The notes beneath the pieces were generated by a model that was not told the origin of the DNA, ran no database searches, and saw only the letters and a program-made list of their open reading frames with translations. Positions 34,402 through 44,015 of a stretch of DNA of 49,292 nucleotides are shown piece after piece. The first letter of the stretch is position 1. Each line of letters starts with the position of its first letter. Origin of the DNA: Burkholderiales bacterium (GTDB taxonomy: Bacteria; Pseudomonadota; Gammaproteobacteria; Burkholderiales; Burkholderiaceae_D); NCBI GenBank assembly GCA_016196925.1, contig JACPWS010000044.1:1-49292 (forward strand). Reading direction: 5' to 3'. Made by a program: the position numbers and the translations under genes.

Positions 34402-34448
34402 TATCTGAATTGTCGCTTTATATTCCCAGGCGGCAGCGGTATCGTTTT

Positions 34449-34469
34449 ATATACTAGGGAGGAGTATAT
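34449..34469. promoter_or_regulatory. ATATACT-AGGGAGG-AGTATAT palindrome upstream of lolB
   Basis: Seven-base perfect arms around a purine tract, placed in the 108-base gap between the TPR gene stop and the lolB start. It resembles the motif at 5376-5395 and CsoR/RcnR/FrmR-type operators. A role at a lolB promoter is possible but not shown. Confidence 0.4.
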
Positions 34470-34509
34470 GGCTCCGATCCGGGATCGGGAAGGCGTAGCG
34501 CGGGCGGCC

Positions 34510-36408
34510 TCAGGGCTGGACCTTGAGGCGTTGCAGCGTGCTCTTCAGCATAGGGTTTTCCGGGTCTTTGGCCAGGGCTTCGCGCCAGAATTTGCGGGCA
34601 TTGTCCTTTTGTCCGCGCGCCCACAGCACTTCGCCCAGATGCACCGCGATCTCGGCATCCTGCCGCATCTGATAAGCCTGGCGCAAGGCTTGCTCGGCTT
34701 CTTCAAGCTTGGACAGGCGGAATTTCACCCAGCCCAGACTGTCGAGGATGAATGGGTCTTCCGGCGCCAGTTGCAGCGCTTTTTCTATCAGCGTCAGCGC
34801 TTCTTCCAGACGGATATTGCGGTCGGCCAGCGAGTAGCCGAGCGCATTGTAGGCGTGCTGGCTGTTCGGCGCCAATTCGATCACGCGGCGCAGCGCCTGT
34901 TCCATTTCTGCGATGTTTTGCTGCGATTCGGCCAGCATCGCATAGTCGTACAGCAAATCGGGATTGTCGGGCTGGCTTTGCAGGGCCGCCTGTAATACTT
35001 TGCCGGCTTCCTGCGCTTGCCCGCCGTCGCGCAATAACTGGGCTTCGGTCTGCGCCACTTGCACCTGTTCGTTTTCGCTGGAGGTCTTGACGCCTTTCAG
35101 GAAGGCTCTCGCTTCGTCCAGTTTGCCTTCGCGCGCCAGCAGATTGGCGCGCCGCATCTGGACGTTGAACCAGGCTGGATTGCGACCGTCGTAAGAGTCG
35201 ACCCTGGACAGCCATGCTTGCGCGGCCGGGTAATCCTTGCGTTCTATGGCCAGGCGCGACAGATTGATCAGGGTCGAGGTCGGGTCATGGTCTTCGCCCG
35301 GTTTGGCTTCCAGGGTCTTCAGATAGAGCGTGAAATAGCGTTCGGCTTGCTGCGGCAAGTGTTTTTCCATGGCCAGCACGCCCAGGGTGTACATGGCGCC
35401 GATATCGTCCGGCTTGTCGCGCAATAAGGTTTCGAATTCCTGCCCGGCTTTATCGAGTTGCTTGAGATCGATCAGGATGCTGGCATAAGCCAGGCGGACG
35501 TCGCGGGCGGCCGGGTTTTTTTGCAGGAAATCGGCCAGGGACTTGGCGGCGTCCGGCTGGCGCGAAGCCTGGGCGATGGTCAGGATCGCCAGTTGCGAGT
35601 CGGGGCGCGCCGCCAGCACCGCTTGCGCTTCGGCGATGGAGCGCTTGCTGTCGCCTTTGCTGTAGGCGCCTTGCGCCAGCGCCAGGTGCGCATCGGGAGA
35701 ATTTTTATACGGCGACAGGATTTCTTCGAGCGTATCGAAGGCGGCGTTCTTGTCGCGCGCACGCGCTAACAGGCGCTGCGCCTGCAGCATGAGGACGCCG
35801 TATTGGCGGGCGTCGGCGTGCGCGAGTTTTTCGGCGTAGATATGCTGAATTTCAGCCAGGTTATTGCTCATCACCATGAAGCCGAGGTAATACTGGGTCG
35901 CTTCATTGGAGTTGGGCGCCAGTTCGCGCCAGAGCCGGGTCGCCGCCAGCGCTTCGCCAGCCTGTTTGGCGGCCAGCGCCATTTCAGCGGCACGCTTGGC
36001 CAGACGCGGATCGCGCGTCTGCTGGGCCGCGCTCAGCAAGGTGATGTAAGCGGCTTGCCAATTGCCGCGCTGATAGGCGATTTCCGCCGTGAGAATTTTA
36101 TACAGCAATTCGTCCGATAGCTTTACTTCCGGCAATTTGTCTTCGCCGGGCGCAGGCGCGACAGGGCTGGCGTCCAGCGCTTTCCCTGCCGCCCGCACCG
36201 CTTGCGCGGCATCGCTGGCGTGGCGTCCATCATCCGCGGCGGGCGCGCTTTGCTGGGTCAGGCTGGCGCAGCCGGTCAATATGACGGCGCAAGCCAGCAG
36301 GGCGGCGGGGCGGAGAGCGGCTACAATGGATGCAGAAACGGATGCAGGAATAGTTTTCAAAACGAACCCGGGTGACAGTAGATGCCTGATTTTACGCTGA
36401 AGCAGCAC
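34510..36408 (-). CDS. TPR-repeat lipoprotein, outer-membrane associated
   Basis: 632 aa with a GTG start at 36408; the start is uncertain, and a TTG at 36360 is an alternative. A hydrophobic segment ends in a good lipobox, AVILTGCAS. The remainder is a series of tetratricopeptide repeats, clearest in the C-terminal half: PDLLYDYAMLAESQQNIAEM, SQHAYNALGYSLADRNIRLE, DPFILDSLGWVKFRLSKLEE and AEIAVHLGEVLWARGQKDNA. TPR lipoproteins upstream of lolB are common in betaproteobacteria and are thought to be scaffold proteins of the envelope. No ribosome site stands out at either start. Divergent from mutM. Confidence 0.85.
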   Translation of the reverse strand: MLLQRKIRHLLSPGFVLKTIPASVSASIVAALRPAALLACAVILTGCASLTQQSAPAADDGRHASDAAQAVRAAGKALDASPVAPAPGEDKLPEVKLSDELLYKILTAEIAYQRGNWQAAYITLLSAAQQTRDPRLAKRAAEMALAAKQAGEALAATRLWRELAPNSNEATQYYLGFMVMSNNLAEIQHIYAEKLAHADARQYGVLMLQAQRLLARARDKNAAFDTLEEILSPYKNSPDAHLALAQGAYSKGDSKRSIAEAQAVLAARPDSQLAILTIAQASRQPDAAKSLADFLQKNPAARDVRLAYASILIDLKQLDKAGQEFETLLRDKPDDIGAMYTLGVLAMEKHLPQQAERYFTLYLKTLEAKPGEDHDPTSTLINLSRLAIERKDYPAAQAWLSRVDSYDGRNPAWFNVQMRRANLLAREGKLDEARAFLKGVKTSSENEQVQVAQTEAQLLRDGGQAQEAGKVLQAALQSQPDNPDLLYDYAMLAESQQNIAEMEQALRRVIELAPNSQHAYNALGYSLADRNIRLEEALTLIEKALQLAPEDPFILDSLGWVKFRLSKLEEAEQALRQAYQMRQDAEIAVHLGEVLWARGQKDNARKFWREALAKDPENPMLKSTLQRLKVQP

Positions 36409-36469
36409 CTGTGTGGAGTGTCAGCGCTAACTACACTGTGTCAATTTGTAATAGTAAAAGTTCCCCGTC

Positions 36470-37291
36470 ATGCCAGAATTACCTGAAGTCGAAGTTACCC
36501 GGCGCGGCCTCGCGCCCCATCTGAGCGGCCGCCAAGTGCAGGACGTGATACTGCGGCGCGCGGGCTTGCGCTGGCCTTTTCCCGCCAACTTGCCGGCATT
36601 GCTGCGCGGCCGCACCATCTTGTCGGCCGGCCGGCGCGGCAAATACCTGTTGCTGAATTTTGTCCACGGTACGCTGCTGATCCATCTCGGCATGTCCGGC
36701 CATTTGCGCGTGCTGCCGAAAGAAACGCCGGCCGGCAAGCACGACCATATCGACATCGTCATCGGCAGTCAGGTCTTGCGCATGACCGATCCGCGCCGCT
36801 TCGGCGCGGTACTCTGGCACGATGGCGCCGACGGCGATATCGCTCAGCATCTGCTGTTGCGCCAGCTCGGCGTGGAGCCGCTGGAAGATCAATTCAGCGC
36901 GGAATTGCTGTATAGGCAGACGCGCCAGCGCAGCGCCGCCATCAAGCAAGTCTTGCTGGCCGGCGATATCGTGGTCGGGGTCGGCAATATTTACGCTTCC
37001 GAAAGCCTGTTCAAGGCGCGCATCAACCCGAAGACGCCGGCCAGGCGCATAGGGATGGCGCGCTACGTCTTGCTGGCCGCCGCCATCCGCGAGACGCTGA
37101 CGGCGGCGATAGAGCAGGGCGGCAGCACGCTGAAAGATTTCATCGGCGTGGATGGGCAAAGCGGCTATTTCCAGCAAAATTATTTCGTGTACGATCGCGA
37201 GGGCCAGGCTTGCCGCGTCTGCGGGCAGGCGATACGGCAGATACGGCAGGGGCAGCGCAGCAGCTTTTATTGCGTACATTGCCAGAAATAA
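36470..37291 (+). CDS. mutM: Formamidopyrimidine-DNA glycosylase
   Basis: 273 aa. It removes 8-oxoguanine and Fapy lesions from DNA and nicks the strand by beta,delta-elimination. The start MPELPEVEVTRRGL supplies the catalytic Pro2 and Glu3. GRRGKYLLL holds the catalytic Lys, VGVGNIYASESLFKARI is the helix-two-turn-helix, and CRVCGQ...YCVHCQ is the C-terminal zinc finger. It is the first gene of a run with the dynamin-like GTPase and mutY; both glycosylases act in the 8-oxoG pathway. Confidence 0.97.
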   Translation: MPELPEVEVTRRGLAPHLSGRQVQDVILRRAGLRWPFPANLPALLRGRTILSAGRRGKYLLLNFVHGTLLIHLGMSGHLRVLPKETPAGKHDHIDIVIGSQVLRMTDPRRFGAVLWHDGADGDIAQHLLLRQLGVEPLEDQFSAELLYRQTRQRSAAIKQVLLAGDIVVGVGNIYASESLFKARINPKTPARRIGMARYVLLAAAIRETLTAAIEQGGSTLKDFIGVDGQSGYFQQNYFVYDREGQACRVCGQAIRQIRQGQRSSFYCVHCQK

Positions 37292-37386
37292 TTCCGCATT
37301 GAAATGTTGGCAAAAGCACGCCGAGAACGTATTTTTCCGAAGCTTCCATATATACTTGAACGATTAATGCAATCACCGAGGGGAAC

Positions 37387-39324
37387 ATGAGCAATCTGGT
37401 TCAGAAATTCCAGGAGTACAGCGACTGGCGCAAAGGGGTGGTCACCGCGCTGGAGCAGTATCGCGCATGGATACATGGATCGGATATGGCCGATGCCGCC
37501 AGCGAACAGCGGCTGGCGCGTCTGATGGAGCGCCTGGTGGACGACAAGCTGTCGATCGCCTTCGTGGCGGAATTTTCGCGCGGCAAGTCGGAATTGATCA
37601 ATGCGATTTTTTTCGCCGATTACGGCCAGCGCATCCTGCCTTCGTCGGCCGGCCGCACCACCATGTGTCCGACCGAATTGCTGTACGACGAAACCATCCC
37701 CCCCTGCATACGCCTGTTGCCGATAGAGACCCGCGCCGAAGCGCTATCGACCAGCGATTACAAGGGCCAGAGCCATGTCTGGACCGTCTTGCCGCTGAAT
37801 ATACAATCCGGCGACGGCATGCTGGAAGCGTTCAAGCAAGTCGGACTGACCAAGAAAGTCACGGTAGAGCTGGCGAAATCGTATGGCTTGTTCGATGAAG
37901 ATGATCCCGATGCGCCGCTGGAAATCGACGAAAACGGCTTGGTGGAAATTTCGCAGTGGCGCCATGCGATCGTGAATTTCCCGCATCCGCTGCTGAAAGA
38001 GGGCTTGATCATCGTCGATACGCCGGGCTTGAATGCGATCGGCACCGAGCCGGAACTGACGCTGAATCTGATCCCGAATGCGCATGCGGTGCTGTTCATC
38101 CTGGCCGCCGACACCGGCGTCACCAAGAGCGACATCGAAGTCTGGCGCAGTCACATAGGCGCCGGGCCGGGCCGCATGGTGGTGTTGAACAAGATAGACA
38201 GCATGTGGGACGAATTGCGTACGCCGGAAGAAATCGAAACCCAGATCCGCCATCAGATCAGCACCGTGGCGCATACCCTGGCGCTGGACGAAAAGCAGAT
38301 ATTCCCGGTGTCGGCGCAAAAAGGCCTGGTCGCGAAAATCCACAAGGATGCGCCGCTGCTGGCCAGAAGCCGTCTGCCTGCGCTGGAATACGCGCTATCG
38401 AAAGAACTGATCCCGGCCAAGCAAGACATCATCCGCGCCCAGCTCAGTGCCGAAATCAATGAAGTCACCGGCGCCCAGCAAGCCGTGATCTCTGCGCGCA
38501 GCCGCAGCGTGGTCGAGCAGATGCTGGAACTGAAGAGCTTGCGCGGCAAGAACATGAATGTGATAGAGCACATGATGAAGCGCATCGACGCCGAGAAAAA
38601 GGAATTCGATGCCAGCCTGATCCGCATGCAGGGCACGCGCGCCGTATTCACGCGCCTGGCCACCGAGGTCTACACCAGCCTCGGCATGGATATCTTACGC
38701 GAAGAAATCAATAAGTCGAGGGAGGCCATGGCGCACAGTAAGTTTTCTGTCGGCATGCGCGATGCCGTGCGGCAGTTTTTCGCGCAGATCAAACTGAACC
38801 TGCAGATATCGAATAAAAAGACCGACGAAATTTCTGAAATGATGACGGTCATGTACCGCAAATTTTCCACCGAACATGGCCTGGCGCTGTCTGTGCCCAT
38901 GCCGTTTTCGCTAGACAAATATATGAAGGAAGTGGAAGCGATAGAAGCGGTGTATCAAAAACAGTTCAGCACCGCGACCTTGCTGACCACGCCGCAAGCC
39001 GTGCTGATGCATAAGTTTTTCGATTCGGTGGCGGCGCGCGTCAAGCAAAGTTTCTTGCAGGCGAACCGCGATGTCGAAGCCTGGCAAAAAGTCGTGATGG
39101 CGCCGCTCGAAGCGCAAATCCGTGAACACAAGGGTCAGCTGAAAAGCCGCATGCAATCGATACAGCGCATCCACGTCGCCACCGATAGCCTGGAAGATAA
39201 GATCAATTCTTTCGATGCGATGCAAGCCGAAGTCGACGCCCAGAAAGCGACCCTGAGCGAACTGGAAAGCAACTTGAAAAACGCCCTGGCTGCGCAACTG
39301 AACACACTCAAGGTCGCGGCCTGA
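37387..39324 (+). CDS. Dynamin-like GTPase between mutM and mutY
   Basis: 645 aa. The N-terminal GTPase domain has a P-loop in AEFSRGKSELINAIF (about residues 61-75), switch Thr in SAGRTTMCPTELLY, G3 IVDTPGLNAIG and G4 VVLNKIDSMWDE. The C-terminal 300 residues are long amphipathic helices with coiled-coil character (LEAQIREHKGQLKSRMQSIQ, VDAQKATLSELESNLKNAL), as in bacterial dynamin-like proteins. No transmembrane segment is evident. Start has a strong GAGGGG site; mutY begins 6 bases after the stop. Bacterial dynamins remodel membranes, but why one sits between two DNA-repair glycosylases is unknown. Confidence 0.9.
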   Translation: MSNLVQKFQEYSDWRKGVVTALEQYRAWIHGSDMADAASEQRLARLMERLVDDKLSIAFVAEFSRGKSELINAIFFADYGQRILPSSAGRTTMCPTELLYDETIPPCIRLLPIETRAEALSTSDYKGQSHVWTVLPLNIQSGDGMLEAFKQVGLTKKVTVELAKSYGLFDEDDPDAPLEIDENGLVEISQWRHAIVNFPHPLLKEGLIIVDTPGLNAIGTEPELTLNLIPNAHAVLFILAADTGVTKSDIEVWRSHIGAGPGRMVVLNKIDSMWDELRTPEEIETQIRHQISTVAHTLALDEKQIFPVSAQKGLVAKIHKDAPLLARSRLPALEYALSKELIPAKQDIIRAQLSAEINEVTGAQQAVISARSRSVVEQMLELKSLRGKNMNVIEHMMKRIDAEKKEFDASLIRMQGTRAVFTRLATEVYTSLGMDILREEINKSREAMAHSKFSVGMRDAVRQFFAQIKLNLQISNKKTDEISEMMTVMYRKFSTEHGLALSVPMPFSLDKYMKEVEAIEAVYQKQFSTATLLTTPQAVLMHKFFDSVAARVKQSFLQANRDVEAWQKVVMAPLEAQIREHKGQLKSRMQSIQRIHVATDSLEDKINSFDAMQAEVDAQKATLSELESNLKNALAAQLNTLKVAA

Positions 39325-39330
39325 TATCGC

Positions 39331-40491
39331 ATGAAAAGAAGTATTCCTGCGGCTGCGGCCGCAACTGTCCTTAATTCCGCTTATCTCGATCCTGAATTTT
39401 CCGCCGCTGTGGTGCACTGGCAAAAGCAACACGGTCGCCACGCCCTGCCCTGGCAGCAATCGCGCGACGCTTATCGCGTCTGGTTGTCCGAGATCATGCT
39501 GCAACAGACCCAGGTGACGGCGGTCATCCCTTATTACCTGCGCTTCCTGGACAGTTTTCCGACGGTGTTTGCGCTGGCGGCCGCGCCCGCGGAACAGGTG
39601 ATGGCGCACTGGAGCGGCCTCGGCTATTACACGCGTGCGCGCAATCTGCATCTGTGCGCCAAACAAGTGGTGGATCGCTACGCCGGCACATTTCCGGCCG
39701 ATCCCGCCTTGCTCGGGCAATTGCCCGGCATAGGGCGTTCGACGGCAGCCGCCATCTCGGCTTTCTCTTACGGCACGGTGGCGGCGATTTTAGATGGCAA
39801 CGTCAAGCGCGTATTTGCCCGCGTGTTCGGCATAGACGGTTACCCCGGCAGCAAGACTGTGGAAGACGCCATGTGGCGGCGCGCGCAAGCCTTGTTGCCG
39901 GCGCGCGATATCGCATCGTATACCCAGGGCTTGATGGATCTCGGCGCCACGCTGTGCACGCGCAGCCGCCCGGCTTGCCCGCGCTGTCCGCTGCAGACGC
40001 GTTGCGTTGCCTTGGCCGAAGACCGCACAGCCGAACTGCCGATGCGCAAGCCGAAGAAAGTGCTGAGAGAAAAGCAGGCCGTCATGCTGGTGCTGCTGCA
40101 CGAAGACCTGGTCTTGCTCGAACAAAGGCCGGACAGCGGCATCTGGGGCGGATTGCTGTCCCTGCCCGAACTCGACGGCATGCGCGACCTGGCGGGCGCG
40201 CATGCGGCGCACGTGACGGCGGCCTTGCCTCAGATCAGGCAACTGGCAGAACAATTCGGCGTGGTCGGCGAGATTGCCGTCTTGCCGGAATTTTCCCACG
40301 TGTTCACCCATTTCAAACTGCATATCCGGCCGGTGCAAATCAAGCTGGCGCAACGCCGCTCCATGGTCGCCGAAGCGCGGCATAGCTGGTGCGATCTGCA
40401 GCAATTGCATCAGGCGGCCTTGCCGGCGCCGGTGAAGAGCTTGTTGACCGACCTCGCTGATGCCCGCCCGGCGGCGTTTCATCGCGCTTAA
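39331..40491 (+). CDS. mutY: A/G-specific adenine glycosylase
   Basis: 386 aa. It excises adenine mispaired with 8-oxoG or G. Catalytic Glu is in WLSEIMLQQTQVTAVIPYY. The helix-hairpin-helix/GPD is LPGIGRSTAAAISAFSYG, with catalytic Asp in ILDGNVKRVFARVF. The 4Fe-4S loop is CTRSRPACPRCPLQTRC (C-x6-C-x2-C-x5-C). A C-terminal NUDIX-like 8-oxoG recognition domain begins around REKQAVMLVLLHEDLVLLEQ. Translationally close to the dynamin-like gene. Confidence 0.97.
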   Translation: MKRSIPAAAAATVLNSAYLDPEFSAAVVHWQKQHGRHALPWQQSRDAYRVWLSEIMLQQTQVTAVIPYYLRFLDSFPTVFALAAAPAEQVMAHWSGLGYYTRARNLHLCAKQVVDRYAGTFPADPALLGQLPGIGRSTAAAISAFSYGTVAAILDGNVKRVFARVFGIDGYPGSKTVEDAMWRRAQALLPARDIASYTQGLMDLGATLCTRSRPACPRCPLQTRCVALAEDRTAELPMRKPKKVLREKQAVMLVLLHEDLVLLEQRPDSGIWGGLLSLPELDGMRDLAGAHAAHVTAALPQIRQLAEQFGVVGEIAVLPEFSHVFTHFKLHIRPVQIKLAQRRSMVAEARHSWCDLQQLHQAALPAPVKSLLTDLADARPAAFHRA

Positions 40492-40588
40492 ACCGGTTTC
40501 GTCGCTTTTGTTTCCTGACGCAGGAAAGCCGCTTTACACTGCGCGTATTGCAGTCTTTCCAAAAGATAAATTTTTTCAGGAGATCATT

Positions 40589-42025
40589 TTGCCGAAACAC
40601 ATTTTGCTACGTTTGTTATGCCTGCTGCCGGCGGCCTTGCCCGCCTTGGCGCAGGCAGCGACCACCTCTTGCCGCATACCGGATTTTCCTCAGGAAGTAC
40701 GCTGCGGGCGGATACAGCGGCCGCTGAACCCGGCGCAGCCGGATGGGAAGAAAATCGATATCCATTATGTGGTGTTGCCTTCGCAAGATCGCAACAAGTT
40801 GCAGGACGCCGTGTTCTTGCTGGCCGGCGGCCCCGGCCAGAGCGCGATCAAGGTTGCCGGCTGGGGGCAGACCGCCCTGAGCCGCCTGAACCGCAGGCGC
40901 GACCTGGTGTTTGTCGATCAGCGCGGCACCGGGCGCAGCGCGCCCTTGCAATGTCCCGGACTGGAAAATTCCGCTGAAGTGCTGACGCAGGAACAGAACG
41001 ATAAATTGAGCGCGGCCTGCCTGCAGGATTTGCAGCGTCTGCCGTATGGCGATCTGCGCTATTTCACGACCAGTATCTCGGTGCAGGATCTGGAAGCGGT
41101 GCGCCTGCAAGAGGGCTACGGCAAGATCAATCTGGTCGGCGCCTCTTACGGAACGCGCGCCGGCCTGGAATATCTGCGCCAGTATCCGCAAGCCGTGCGG
41201 CGTCTGGTGCTGGATGGCGTGGTGCCGCCGTCCATGCGTTTGCCGGCGGCCGACGCGCAAAAAGCGCTGCTAGCCTTGTTCGCCGATTGCGCCAGCCAGC
41301 CCGCCTGCAACAAGCTTTATCCCGATCTGGCGCGACGCTGGAAGTCCTTGCAAGCCGGCCTGCCGCGCAAGATCGAACTGCTCCATCCGCGCCTGGGTCA
41401 GCCTTTAAAACTGGAGATGACGCGCGACATCTTGCTCGGCCTGGTGCATAAGACCCTGTACGTGCCGGCCAATGTGGCGGCGCTGCCGTATGCGCTGACC
41501 CAGGCCGGGCAAGGCAATTACGCCGCGCTGCTGACGCTGAGCGGCGCCACAGTCTTGCCGGGGCCGGCCGGCATCGCTTATGGCATGCACTTCTCGGTCT
41601 GGTGCGCCGAAGCCTATGCGCGTCCCGATAGCGGCCAGCACAAGGACGAATTCGAAAGCATGATGAGCGATATGTATGCGCGGACTTGCAGGCAATGGCC
41701 GCGGGGCGAAGTGCCCGCCGCGTTCTTCGACATCCCGCGCAGCGCCTCGCCGGTATTGTTGCTGAGCGGTGGCATAGACCCGGTCACGCCGACCCGCCAC
41801 GGCGCGGCGGTGGCGCAAGCGCTGGGGCCGCAGGCGCGCCACATCAGCGTAGAGAACGCCGGGCACGGCTTGCTGATGCACGGTTGCGTCAGGGATGTGG
41901 TGTACCGCTACCTGAATGCCAAGGAAGACAGTGAGGCGCAAAAAGTGGATGCCGCCTGCGTGCGCCAGATCCCGCGCCCTCTGGCCTGGCAAGCCTATGT
42001 CGCCGGAAAGGAAGGCCAGCCATGA
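40589..42025 (+). CDS. Secreted alpha/beta hydrolase (S33, TAP-like tripeptidyl aminopeptidase family)
   Basis: 478 aa with a TTG start at 40589, decided by AGGAG six bases upstream and the signal peptide it creates (PKHILLRLLCLLPAALPALAQA). The catalytic triad is visible: nucleophile Ser in LVGASYGTRAGLEYL, Asp in LLLSGGIDPVTPTRHG (TAP-like C-terminal domain) and His in ENAGHGLLMHGCV. The oxyanion strand is FLLAGGPGQSAI, and VDQRGTGRSAPLQCPG is the family hallmark. It probably cleaves N-terminal residues or small esters in the periplasm; substrate unknown. Its stop overlaps the ABC ATPase start by ATGA, so the three genes form one operon. Confidence 0.9.
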   Translation: MPKHILLRLLCLLPAALPALAQAATTSCRIPDFPQEVRCGRIQRPLNPAQPDGKKIDIHYVVLPSQDRNKLQDAVFLLAGGPGQSAIKVAGWGQTALSRLNRRRDLVFVDQRGTGRSAPLQCPGLENSAEVLTQEQNDKLSAACLQDLQRLPYGDLRYFTTSISVQDLEAVRLQEGYGKINLVGASYGTRAGLEYLRQYPQAVRRLVLDGVVPPSMRLPAADAQKALLALFADCASQPACNKLYPDLARRWKSLQAGLPRKIELLHPRLGQPLKLEMTRDILLGLVHKTLYVPANVAALPYALTQAGQGNYAALLTLSGATVLPGPAGIAYGMHFSVWCAEAYARPDSGQHKDEFESMMSDMYARTCRQWPRGEVPAAFFDIPRSASPVLLLSGGIDPVTPTRHGAAVAQALGPQARHISVENAGHGLLMHGCVRDVVYRYLNAKEDSEAQKVDAACVRQIPRPLAWQAYVAGKEGQP

Positions 42026-42855
42026 TTATCGTGAACGATCTGCATAAAGAATTTAAACGCCAGGGCAAGTCCGCCGCGCGCGGCTGGGCCGGCGTGGGCG
42101 AGCTGCTGGGCCTGGCGCGCAGGCGGCACGAGACGGTGAAGGCCGTGGACGGGGTCAGCTTTTGCGCCGGAGACGCCAGCATCACCGGTTTGCTCGGCGC
42201 GAACGGCGCCGGCAAGACCACCAGCCTGCGCATGGTGGCGGCGCTGTTGCAAGCCGATAGCGGCCAGATCATGGTGGATGGCGTGGCGGTGCAGGCCGGC
42301 ACCGCCGCGACGCAGTCGCGCATGGGCGTGCTTTCCGATGCGCGCGGCCTGTATCCGCGCCTGACCGCCAGGGAAAATATCCAGTATTACGGCCTCTTGC
42401 ATGGCATGGCGCCTGGTCTGGTCGAGCAACGCACGGCGCAACTCGCGTACTGGCTGGAAATGGAAGCCTTGCTGGACCGGCGCACCGAGGGTTTCAGTCA
42501 GGGCGAGCGCATGAAGACGGCGCTCGCCAGGGCGCTGGTGCACGATCCGAAAAACATCATCCTGGACGAGCCTACCAACGGCCTGGACGTGGTGGCGACC
42601 CGCGCCCTGCGCGAGTTCCTGCGCTGGCTGCGTTCGCCGGAAGGGGGCGGGACATGCATCATTTTTTACACCCACATCATGCAAGAAGTCGAGCGCTTAT
42701 GCGATCAGGTCGTAATCGTCGCGCAAGGGCGCACGGTGGCGAGCGGCAGCGTCGAGCAGTTATTGCAGCAAGCCGGCGAGGCGAATTTCGAAGATGCGTT
42801 CGTCCGGCTGGCGTTTTTGCATCCCGAGACTACTATCCAGAGGACTAAATCATGA
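42022..42855 (+). CDS. natA: ABC transporter ATP-binding protein, NatA type
   Basis: 277 aa. Walker A GLLGANGAGKTTSLRMVAAL, signature FSQGERMKTALARALVHD, Walker B NIILDEPTNGLDVVATRAL, and the switch His in FYTHIMQEVERLCDQV. The sequence resembles the ATPase of NatAB-type Na+ (or drug) exporters. Overlaps the permease start by four bases (ATGA at 42852). Export substrate is inferred from family only. Confidence 0.88.
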   Translation: MIIVNDLHKEFKRQGKSAARGWAGVGELLGLARRRHETVKAVDGVSFCAGDASITGLLGANGAGKTTSLRMVAALLQADSGQIMVDGVAVQAGTAATQSRMGVLSDARGLYPRLTARENIQYYGLLHGMAPGLVEQRTAQLAYWLEMEALLDRRTEGFSQGERMKTALARALVHDPKNIILDEPTNGLDVVATRALREFLRWLRSPEGGGTCIIFYTHIMQEVERLCDQVVIVAQGRTVASGSVEQLLQQAGEANFEDAFVRLAFLHPETTIQRTKS

Positions 42856-44015
42856 ATGCGATGTTTTCTATCTTGTGCAAGGAGATCAAGGACGCCTTGC
42901 GCGACCGGCGCACCTTGCTGGTCGCCTTGTTCGGCTCGCTGCTCGGCGTACCGCTGATGTTGCTGATCTTTTCGGTGGTGTTGTCGCAGGTGGAGTCGCA
43001 GGAAGAAAAGCGCACCGTGCTGGCAGTCGGCATCGAGCATGCGGCCGGCCTGGAAAATTTCATCCTGCGCCAGGGCTACCAGATCAGGAAAGCGCCCGCC
43101 GATTACGAAGCCAAGTCGCAAAGCAAGGAACTCGATCAGCCGGTGCTGCTGGTCCCGCCGGATTTCGACGCCAGGCTGGCCGCCGGCGAGAAAGCGAACC
43201 TCGAGATCGCCTACGACACCTCGAACCGTCCGGCCGAATTTGGCTTGCGCCCGCTGAAACGCTTGTTGGAAACCTATGTGCAAGAGTCGGTCTTGATGAA
43301 CCTGAGCATGCGCGGCATTGCGCCCGAGTTGCTGCAACTGGTGGAAATCAGGGAGCGGCATTTGCAAAAACCGGAGGAGCGCAAGGCGACCGTGACCACC
43401 ATGCTGCCGATGATGGTCTTGATGGCGATCGTGCTGGGCGGCATGTATGCGGCGATCGACACCACAGCCGGCGAGCGCGAGCGCGGTTCGCTCGAGCCGC
43501 TGATGATGAACCCGGTCTCTGGCTGGCAACTGACGGTAGGAAAATGGGGGGCGGTGGCAGTGGTCGGCATGAGCGTGGTGGTGTTGACCGTCTTCAGTTT
43601 TTTTCCTTCGCAATGGCTGATACGCAATGAAATCCTGCGCGCCGAATTTCAGTTCGGCCTCAAGGATGCGGTCGGTTTCCTGCTCGTGCTATTGCCGCTG
43701 GCGGCCGCCATGGCGGCGCTGCAGGTGGCGGTGGCGCTCGATTGCAAGGGCTACAAGGAAGCGCAGGTGCGCAACCAGATGGTGACGATGTTCATCCCTT
43801 TCGTCTCGTTCGCACCGATCATATTTCCCGGCCGCGAACCGGCGTGGTTTCAATGGGTGCCGGTGCTGGCGCAAAATCAGATGATGAATCAGGTGTTGAA
43901 AGGCGAATCGCTGAGTCCGCTGGCCGTCGCGATCGCCTGCCTGGTGTGCGTGCTGATGACCGTGGGCTGCCTGGCCTATGTCGGACAAAAGATGCGCCGC
44001 GTGGTGATGGTCTGA
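42852..44015 (+). CDS. natB: ABC transporter permease, NatB type
   Basis: 387 aa. One N-terminal TM (TLLVALFGSLLGVPLMLLIF) is followed by a large extracytoplasmic domain of about 170 residues and a block of about five TMs in the second half, the ABC-2/NatB layout. GERERGSLEPLMMNPVSGWQ is the conserved coupling segment found in NatB and related ABC-2 permeases. Partner of the ATPase immediately upstream and probably functionally linked to the secreted hydrolase. The 100 bases after it hold no gene. Confidence 0.88.
   Translation: MNAMFSILCKEIKDALRDRRTLLVALFGSLLGVPLMLLIFSVVLSQVESQEEKRTVLAVGIEHAAGLENFILRQGYQIRKAPADYEAKSQSKELDQPVLLVPPDFDARLAAGEKANLEIAYDTSNRPAEFGLRPLKRLLETYVQESVLMNLSMRGIAPELLQLVEIRERHLQKPEERKATVTTMLPMMVLMAIVLGGMYAAIDTTAGERERGSLEPLMMNPVSGWQLTVGKWGAVAVVGMSVVVLTVFSFFPSQWLIRNEILRAEFQFGLKDAVGFLLVLLPLAAAMAALQVAVALDCKGYKEAQVRNQMVTMFIPFVSFAPIIFPGREPAWFQWVPVLAQNQMMNQVLKGESLSPLAVAIACLVCVLMTVGCLAYVGQKMRRVVMV

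Noticed and set aside
37387-39324. Anti-phage dynamin-type defence gene
   Set aside because: It sits in a housekeeping mutM-mutY context with composition like its neighbours and no partner defence genes.
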